A stretch of DNA of 64,000 nucleotides from Pseudoalteromonas ostreae (lineage in GTDB: Bacteria > Pseudomonadota > Gammaproteobacteria > Enterobacterales > Alteromonadaceae), in assembly GCF_018069805.1 (NCBI RefSeq), contig NZ_JAGPYN010000018.1, positions 27,394 through 91,393 of the forward strand, written 5' to 3'. Each line of letters opens with the position of its first letter. Within the stretch, counting starts at the first letter, position 1. A program made the position numbers and the translations under genes. This document shows positions 58,258-64,000 of this stretch, in pieces. Under the pieces are notes generated by a model, which ran no database searches, had not been told where the DNA came from, and saw nothing but the letters and a program-made list of their open reading frames with translations.

Positions 58258-58689
58258 ATGGCGCATCTAAGTGAAGTAAATATACAAGCGCTGAAAGATC
58301 AGTTATTACGTTATGAGGGGTTGTCGTTAAAACCGTATATATGCACGCAAGGCAAATTAACGATTGGCATTGGTCGTAACCTTGAAGATAAAGGTCTGTC
58401 ATTAGATGAGGTGGATTATCTACTCAATAACGACATTACGAGTGTTATTGCACAGGTTTCAACGCATATTCGCGTATTTGAATCATTAAGTGAAACTAGA
58501 AAAATTATTTTGCTCGATATGGCATTTAATCTAGGAACGACAGGGTTATGTAAGTTTAAAAAAATGCTTAGAGCGTTGGAAGCTGGAAATTACTCATTAG
58601 CAGCGGCTGAAATGCTTGATTCTAGATGGGCAGAGCAAGTTGGTGTGAGAGCGCATGAGTTGGCACAAAAAATGGTTTTGGGAGAATGA
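58258..58689 (+). CDS. T4-type lysozyme (GH24) with Cys at the catalytic Asp position
   Basis: A 143-residue muramidase without signal peptide. LLRYEGLSLKPYICTQGKLTIGIG aligns without gaps to the T4 lysozyme active site: the catalytic Glu is Glu20 and the Thr is conserved, but the position of T4 Asp20 is Cys29. Replacing Asp20 by Cys in T4 lysozyme is known to keep activity. The C-terminal lobe (MAFNLGTTGLCKFKKMLRAL) is complete. In an eCIS operon it could release particles by lysis or act in the baseplate. It lies two bases after the NusG-like gene and one base before the ATPase gene. Confidence 0.88.
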   Translation: MAHLSEVNIQALKDQLLRYEGLSLKPYICTQGKLTIGIGRNLEDKGLSLDEVDYLLNNDITSVIAQVSTHIRVFESLSETRKIILLDMAFNLGTTGLCKFKKMLRALEAGNYSLAAAEMLDSRWAEQVGVRAHELAQKMVLGE

Positions 58690-58690
58690 A

Positions 58691-60679
58691 ATGAGAGGCC
58701 AAATTCCTGCACTGCAAGTATCTCATTCAGAGCAAGAACAACGTGTTGCTTATCATCTCTATCAATTTGGTAGTGCGCTAAAAGCGCAAGATGAGCACGT
58801 AAGTGATACTGTTAAAGACCTACATGAGCAGTTAAATAAACTTATTTCTATGCCAAGGTTTACTCACCTTGCTCATTTATTTTCGTTGTCTAGCGCTGAG
58901 ACCAAGTTGTTAGCACTTGTTTATATTCAAGCCCAAGATCCAGATGTGATAGCCCCTTTTTTAGGTTTAAGTTGGTTTGAGCAAGGCCCATTTCTGAGTT
59001 TAGACAAGTTAGCAACTTTGATAGACGACTCGCTAAATAAATACACAACTATAGCGGATTTTGGCTCTAAGTCAGCATTGTTTAAATGGGGTTTAGTGCA
59101 TTTGAGCAATGAAAGCATAGGCTTACAAAGTGCAGTGATCATTGCGCCTTATTTGCACGAGTTTTTACAGTGCGGCACTACAAGCTGTGAACATCTTAGT
59201 TTATTGACGATAATTGAAACAGCGCAAGATCCGGTATTTGACAGCTGCTATAGCTTACCCAAAGAAGATGTTACTACTCAGTCTTTGCTTATTCTAGCTA
59301 GTGAGGACGAGGATATAACCGCTTGGTATGCACAACAGTTGGCATTGCGGTTTGATAGCAAGTTAGCATACTACACAGCAGAGCCAAGCAGTGGGGTTAA
59401 TATAACGCATATAATGCATGAGTTTGCTTGCTTACAGCTGGTGGCACAAGGGCAGCCAATCTTGTTGTATTGGCCCGAGATCAGCGACTTGTTGCAACAC
59501 AATTTGATCCAATTAAATAGCCTGATTGAACAATGCAAAAAATTAGTGCTCATCACCCCAAAAGCTCAACCTCTACTTGGGGAAATATTTTCTCAGACAT
59601 TAAAAATTGTATTACCAACACCAACCTTATCACAACTGAGGGATGCTTGGTTGTCGTTATATACGAATGAAAAATCGAGCTATTTAGATATAACCCAAGC
59701 TCAGCAGCTGGTGGCTAAATACCCTGTAGCCTTATCTCACATGAAACAGCTAGCAAATAAGGCAAAGACCGAAAAAAGTGAGGATCACGATTACTGGAAA
59801 ACGTTACAAACATTGTGTTTCGTAGCGCAAAGTCAATATTGCGATGAACTAGCAAAATTGTGCCAAGCACGTTTTACCCTAAACGATATGGTACTAAATG
59901 ATAAAATTGCAGTGCAATTGCAGGAATTGATCGCTCGAGTTAACTTCAAAAGCGCTTTACAGCAGCGGCTACCGAGTTTTCATCAAGGATGTAAAGCACT
60001 GTTTTGGGGCAAGCCTGGCACGGGCAAATCGATGGCGGCAGAAGCTATAGCAGGAGAGCTACAGCTTCCTTTGTACATGGTTAACTTAGCGAATATCGCC
60101 AGTAAATGGATTGGTGAAACCGAAAAACACTTAGCTAAGTTGTTTGACTCAGCAGAGCGAAACAATGCTGTATTGATGTTTGATGAAGCGGATGCCATTT
60201 TTGCAAAACGCAGTGAGGTAGAGTCAAGCCATGATAAAAACGCCAACATGGGCGTAAGTTATCTACTACAAAGAATGGAGCACTACAGTGGTTTACTACT
60301 GCTGAGCACGAACTTTAAAAGTAACTTGGATGAAGCATTTTTGCGTCGTTTTCATGGTGTAATAGAGTTTACCCTACCAACAGAGCAAGAACGTGTACAA
60401 ATTTGGACTCGGCATTTAAACAGCAATGCTGATATACACTTACAACAAGGTATCGAAAAACTTGCTACGCTTTTTGAACTCAGCGCTGCGCAAATTATCA
60501 ATATTTGCGAGGTCGCGCTACTGCAAAGTTTAATGCTAAGCAAACCGCTGATCAGTCGCGATGAAATAGCCATAGCGCTACACCGAGAGCTCTCCAAACA
60601 ACATGCAGGGTTTATGGCTCAGCAATCCCTAACAAATTGGCTCAATGGAGATACATATGGATCCCACGCTTATATTTAA
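58691..60679 (+). CDS. AAA+ ATPase, Pvc15/Afp15-like
   Basis: A 662-residue protein. The N-terminal 400 residues form a helical region without recognised domain. The C-terminal AAA+ module has Walker A GKPGTGKS at 440-447, Walker B VLMFDEAD at 494-501, sensor LLLSTNFKSN and arginine finger FLRRF. This layout matches the ATPase found next to the tail-cap gene in eCIS clusters (Pvc15, Afp15), which is needed for particle assembly or remodelling. ATG 58691 has GGGAG six bases before. It overlaps the DUF4255 gene by 23 bases. Confidence 0.88.
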   Translation: MRGQIPALQVSHSEQEQRVAYHLYQFGSALKAQDEHVSDTVKDLHEQLNKLISMPRFTHLAHLFSLSSAETKLLALVYIQAQDPDVIAPFLGLSWFEQGPFLSLDKLATLIDDSLNKYTTIADFGSKSALFKWGLVHLSNESIGLQSAVIIAPYLHEFLQCGTTSCEHLSLLTIIETAQDPVFDSCYSLPKEDVTTQSLLILASEDEDITAWYAQQLALRFDSKLAYYTAEPSSGVNITHIMHEFACLQLVAQGQPILLYWPEISDLLQHNLIQLNSLIEQCKKLVLITPKAQPLLGEIFSQTLKIVLPTPTLSQLRDAWLSLYTNEKSSYLDITQAQQLVAKYPVALSHMKQLANKAKTEKSEDHDYWKTLQTLCFVAQSQYCDELAKLCQARFTLNDMVLNDKIAVQLQELIARVNFKSALQQRLPSFHQGCKALFWGKPGTGKSMAAEAIAGELQLPLYMVNLANIASKWIGETEKHLAKLFDSAERNNAVLMFDEADAIFAKRSEVESSHDKNANMGVSYLLQRMEHYSGLLLLSTNFKSNLDEAFLRRFHGVIEFTLPTEQERVQIWTRHLNSNADIHLQQGIEKLATLFELSAAQIINICEVALLQSLMLSKPLISRDEIAIALHRELSKQHAGFMAQQSLTNWLNGDTYGSHAYI

Positions 60680-61295
60680 AGTGCAACAAGCGCTTAAATC
60701 ATTTATTACACAACAAGCGTTAGCGTTTAATAGCACCGATGTAAAAGCCGACAGTAACTCAGCCATTACATTAAGTTTTCAAGCTCCAGATAAAGCATTT
60801 TTCGACAAAGTCGTCACCAACACCCCAGCCATAAACTGTTACTTAATAGGCATAACAGAAGATATTCAAAGACGACAAAGCGAGCCTCCTCGCACGCAAA
60901 TGAACTTTACCCAAACACATCGTACCCGCTTTATTGAGCCCAAGTTTATTTCTTTAACTTATATGCTGACCGTATGGAGTAAAGATGAAGAAAAAAGTGC
61001 AGAAATAGAGCACATGATTTTAAGTTACTTGATAGCAGGATTAGGGCGGTATGACTTCTTACCCAATGAGTTATTACAAGCGCAGCTAATAGATACCTCT
61101 CCTTACGGTATTCGCAGTCAGCTATTTGGTAATGAACAAAGTGAAAAAGTGACAGGCCAAGTATGGCAAGCTTTAGGGAGTACCCCTAAACCGACTCTTA
61201 TCTATTCACTCTCTCTACCAATGCCTGTATTTGAACCTGTAGAGCTACCAATTATTAAAGAAATGAATAATAAACTTGATAACAAACCCAGTTAA
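60657..61295 (+). CDS. DUF4255 (Pvc16-type) eCIS tail-cap protein
   Basis: A 212-residue protein. IFKVQQALKSFI at the start, then the core with RFIEPKFISLTYMLTVWSKDEEKSAEIEHMILSYL-type sequence, and QVWQALGSTPKPTLIYSLSLPMP near the end, are the DUF4255/Pvc16_N signature. DUF4255 is a hallmark of eCIS and absent from ordinary tailed phages; the protein caps the tube-sheath end. ATG 60657, six bases after TGGAG, is preferred to ATG 60645. It overlaps the ATPase gene. Confidence 0.93.
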   Translation: MDPTLIFKVQQALKSFITQQALAFNSTDVKADSNSAITLSFQAPDKAFFDKVVTNTPAINCYLIGITEDIQRRQSEPPRTQMNFTQTHRTRFIEPKFISLTYMLTVWSKDEEKSAEIEHMILSYLIAGLGRYDFLPNELLQAQLIDTSPYGIRSQLFGNEQSEKVTGQVWQALGSTPKPTLIYSLSLPMPVFEPVELPIIKEMNNKLDNKPS

Positions 61296-61393
61296 CTTTC
61301 CTTTTATTTAACAAATCATTTTTCATTCGGCTTTTATGGGTACTCAACCCCTAGCTGATCTCAACATTTATCTACAGACTATAAAGGACAATT

Positions 61394-63679
61394 ATGAGCA
61401 CTTTAGATCGCAATGCTGAAATAAAAAGCTATTTTCAACGGGGTGATATTCCTACACAAGAAGAATTCGGAGCCTTAATTGATGCTGCAACCACTGATCA
61501 AATTGATAATGAGCGCCTGCCAGAGCAAATAGATCTTACTGTACGTGGTGACAGCTCGTCATTAACAGCCAAAGCGCTCATTGGTAATGGTGCACAAGTC
61601 ACCAATCTTGCAAACGAAAACCTACCTAAACAAATTGATCTAAACGCGGCAACGGGGGAAGGTAATGCAAGCTTATCAACAGAGCAACTCACCGCAACTA
61701 CCGTCAACGCTACAGCACTGATTGGTGATGGATCACAAGTGACAGGCTTACATGTCAGTAATTTAAGCGGTGGTGTGATTGATAACAGCTTGTTGAACAA
61801 GGCCAGCCAATCAACACAAGGGATCGCAAAGTTCGCTACAGCCAATGACTTAGACAATGGCAGCATGGCAAGCATGATCTCGGCAGGAGATTTAAAGAGT
61901 GCCTTAGATACCAGTAAAAGTTATGTCGATCAGGAGCTTGCACTTATTCAAGCTGGTATTAAGTTTAAGAAAGAAGTCGCGACAGTGTTCACTGATAATT
62001 ATGATTTGACCGCTGGTGTACCAACAGAGCCTGTTAATGGTTACCTTATTCAAACTGGCGATAGGGTGTTGTTTAGTGCTCAAATTGAGCTTGCAGAAAA
62101 CAAAGTTTGGGTAGCACAAGCAAATCAAACATGGTTACTAGCAGAGGATTTTGATAACACGTCTGAGCAAGAGCTATCTGCAGGCATATCTGTTGAAGTG
62201 TTAAAAGGCGGCGACCTAGAATACACGATTTGGACTGTGAGTGAGGTAAGTACAGTTAATACGCAAGTGCGTTTAACATGGCGAAAGCGTAATGACATTA
62301 ACAATTATCAACATGGTGATGGCGTTATTATCGAAGGTTTGACGATTAAAGGCGATCAGAGTTGGGTTGAGGGGGTTGTACAAAACACAACGATTAACGC
62401 AAGCAGCCTACAAGGCGAAATCGCCAGTAATCAAATTGCAAGTACCATCGAAAACAAAACGTTTTCTGGCAACGGGCTAGGACTCACCGATCTTAACGCC
62501 GATAATATTACCAGTGGTAGCCTTGGTATTGCACATTTTCCTTCACAACTAGACTTTACGCGAGGTAATACGGTTCCTAACTCAAGTATTCAAGCTGGTA
62601 GTTTTATTGGTGATGGCAGTGGATTATCAAATATCAGCATAGACCACTTACCAATAGCGACACTAGAGGAAATTTTAGTCGGTGAGCAGAGCAAACTACC
62701 TACGGCACAGCATGGTGCGTGGTTAAATAAAAAAATCGATGCCTTAAGTTGCCCAAAGCTTAAAGAGTTCACGGTTGCTTGTATCGAAACTACACAAAAC
62801 ATTAATATTGATAATGTACCTGGCGAAATAGATGGGTATGCACTTAAAAATGGCGATTTAGTGCTTTTTAACGCACAAGTAAACCAACGAGAAAACCATA
62901 TTTGGCAAGTAAACAAACTCACAGAAGGGTTTAGCGTACAACCGACAGACGTGTATCTACCTGCCGATATGCGACAAGGTGATGCAGTAATTATTAGCTA
63001 TGGTGCAAATTATCAAAATCAAGCGTTTTTACTAAAAACACATCATGCAACAGAAAGTGGTGATGTATATAAATGGCAGGCAACAGAGACGTTATCAATA
63101 GCCGGTACCGGTTTAGTGCAAGACAGCAACCGCTTTAGCGTAGACTTTGCTAGCAATGATGATGTTACCAATGGTGTATCAGATAAAGTGGTGGATAGTG
63201 CCTTGTTGCAACAACGGATGAGCACACTCACCCCAAGCCAGTTACAATTTTCAGGTGAAAATCAACCGTCAGTGCAAAGTATCGCGCAAAGGCTTGATGC
63301 CACTATTGCGCTGGCAGATCAAACTTTACCCACGGTCTCTGCAGTAAACACATTGCTAAATAAAATCCAAGCAGTGGACTCACAGAGTCACAACACTGAC
63401 TTTACAGTTGAGCATAATACCTCCTGTTTTTTGCAGTTGAATGCTGCTCAAGAGGTTACCATCACATTGGATGAGTCAGTGAATCACTTTAGGGTTTTAG
63501 ACTTTGCTAGTTGGGACAATACAAATGCAATATTATTGAACCAAGCTTCGCAAGCAAACACGCTAAAACTTCAGCTAGACACTAACTTAAAGAGCATTGA
63601 TTTTTATAAAGTAGATAATGGATGGTATATCTTTGACGGTATGAGTGGCAAAAGACAGTTACAGTCATCACCAGAATAA
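61394..63679 (+). CDS. Repetitive tail-fibre-like protein of the eCIS locus
   Basis: A 761-residue protein. The N-terminus IKSYFQRGDIPTQEEFGALID is a fibre attachment motif seen in eCIS and some phage fibres. At least four GDGS/GNG repeats follow (LIGNGAQVTNL at 62, LIGDGSQVTGL at 109, and copies near 357 and 405), typical of trimeric beta-helical shafts. A module of about 110 residues occurs twice (from 189 and from 456), each with NGYLIQTGDRVLF-like sequence. The C-terminal 100 residues are beta-rich. It may bind target cells. It begins 98 bases after the DUF4255 gene with AAAGGA upstream. Confidence 0.75.
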   Translation: MSTLDRNAEIKSYFQRGDIPTQEEFGALIDAATTDQIDNERLPEQIDLTVRGDSSSLTAKALIGNGAQVTNLANENLPKQIDLNAATGEGNASLSTEQLTATTVNATALIGDGSQVTGLHVSNLSGGVIDNSLLNKASQSTQGIAKFATANDLDNGSMASMISAGDLKSALDTSKSYVDQELALIQAGIKFKKEVATVFTDNYDLTAGVPTEPVNGYLIQTGDRVLFSAQIELAENKVWVAQANQTWLLAEDFDNTSEQELSAGISVEVLKGGDLEYTIWTVSEVSTVNTQVRLTWRKRNDINNYQHGDGVIIEGLTIKGDQSWVEGVVQNTTINASSLQGEIASNQIASTIENKTFSGNGLGLTDLNADNITSGSLGIAHFPSQLDFTRGNTVPNSSIQAGSFIGDGSGLSNISIDHLPIATLEEILVGEQSKLPTAQHGAWLNKKIDALSCPKLKEFTVACIETTQNINIDNVPGEIDGYALKNGDLVLFNAQVNQRENHIWQVNKLTEGFSVQPTDVYLPADMRQGDAVIISYGANYQNQAFLLKTHHATESGDVYKWQATETLSIAGTGLVQDSNRFSVDFASNDDVTNGVSDKVVDSALLQQRMSTLTPSQLQFSGENQPSVQSIAQRLDATIALADQTLPTVSAVNTLLNKIQAVDSQSHNTDFTVEHNTSCFLQLNAAQEVTITLDESVNHFRVLDFASWDNTNAILLNQASQANTLKLQLDTNLKSIDFYKVDNGWYIFDGMSGKRQLQSSPE

Positions 63680-63757
63680 CAATGCATTTTACTTCTTAGC
63701 GCTTACATCCAATCAGTAATAGCGAACTCAAATCTCACTGTCCTTAAAGGAATCAAA

Positions 63758-64000
63758 ATGTATCAGTCACTTAGTCATGAACAGCAAGAGCACGACACGC
63801 TCCCCGTACAACGCCAAGCAATAAGCCGAGAGGCGCGTTTAAAAGACAACGTAGGCAGCATGATGGGCGTCGATTTAAGCCACGTAAACGTGCATACCAA
63901 CTCATCCAAGCCCGCGCAACTTAATGCCCACGCTTATGCCCAAGGCAGCGAAGTACACATCAGCCCAGGGCAAGACCGCCACCTAGGCCATGAGCTTGCT
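63758..64000 (+). CDS. DUF4157 protein, 3'-truncated by window edge
   Basis: The first 81 residues of a larger protein. After a polar start, MGVDLSHVNVHTNSS, AQLNAHAYAQGSEVHISPG and the final LGHELA match DUF4157, whose conserved HELAH metal-binding motif is just being completed at the last base. DUF4157 proteins are frequent eCIS cargo or accessory proteins, often joined to toxin domains. ATG 63758 has AAAGGA seven bases before it. The rest of the gene, and any effector domain, lies beyond position 64000. Confidence 0.85.
   Translation, partial: MYQSLSHEQQEHDTLPVQRQAISREARLKDNVGSMMGVDLSHVNVHTNSSKPAQLNAHAYAQGSEVHISPGQDRHLGHELA

Noticed and set aside
58258..58689. Lysozyme gene as evidence for a prophage
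   Set aside because: No capsid, terminase, portal, integrase or attachment site is visible, and the neighbours are eCIS-type (DUF4255, Pvc15-like ATPase).

Overview
The window looks like a chromosomal segment of a marine gammaproteobacterium of the Alteromonadales, most likely Pseudoalteromonas. This rests on the moderate-to-low GC content, on conserved core blocks in gammaproteobacterial order (dciA-secA-mutT; yjgA/pmbA; npr-rapZ-ptsN-hpf-rpoN-lptBAC-kdsCD-yrbG divergent from mlaFEDCB-ibaG-murA; degS-degQ-zapG/zapE; gor/prlC/rsmJ), and on the intergenic repeats. Genus is an inference; no rRNA or tRNA gene is present.

Layout. (1) 1-13.7 kb: the distal part of a surface polysaccharide (O-antigen or capsule) cluster. 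It holds a Wzx-type flippase (cut by the window edge), a Wzy-type polymerase, two GT4 glycosyltransferases, a fused glutamine amidotransferase/N-acetyl sugar amidotransferase, a PglC-like initiating transferase, a PglD-like acyltransferase, a 3-hydroxyacyl-CoA dehydrogenase, a PglE-like aminotransferase, a WbpM/PglF-like 4,6-dehydratase and galU. The last genes form a diamino-trideoxyhexose pathway, possibly with a 3-hydroxyacyl decoration. (2) 13.9-18 kb: dciA, secA, mutT. (3) 18-24.2 kb: a lipoprotein M13 metallopeptidase and a nucleotidyltransferase / NahK-like kinase / Tat-exported GH109-like module that looks like amino-sugar salvage. (4) 24.4-30.8 kb: yjgA, pmbA and small envelope/stress genes, then mgtE. 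(5) 30.9-43.7 kb: nitrogen PTS, rpoN, LPS transport and Kdo synthesis, calcium/sodium antiporter, Mla lipid transport, murA. (6) 43.7-56.6 kb: periplasmic proteases, division factors, gor, prlC, a response regulator, rsmJ, a chemoreceptor and a peroxiredoxin.

(7) 57-64 kb: the most notable region, the start of what appears to be an extracellular contractile injection system (eCIS, the Afp/PVC/MAC class). In order: an ECF-like sigma factor, a leader with two hairpins, a NusG/RfaH-like antiterminator, a T4-type lysozyme with Cys in place of the catalytic Asp, a Pvc15/Afp15-like AAA+ ATPase, a DUF4255 (Pvc16) tail-cap protein, a repetitive fibre-like protein, and the first 81 codons of a DUF4157 protein. 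Sheath, tube and baseplate genes are not in the window and would be expected after position 64000.

Intergenic regions between 10 and 27 kb, and again at 43.7 kb, carry two dispersed repeat types: REP-like palindromes bounded by GTAGG/CCTAC, and 7-bp-period CTAG repeats, including a perfect 8-copy array. One small four-helix-bundle gene is broken by a roughly 77-bp hairpin-rich insertion.
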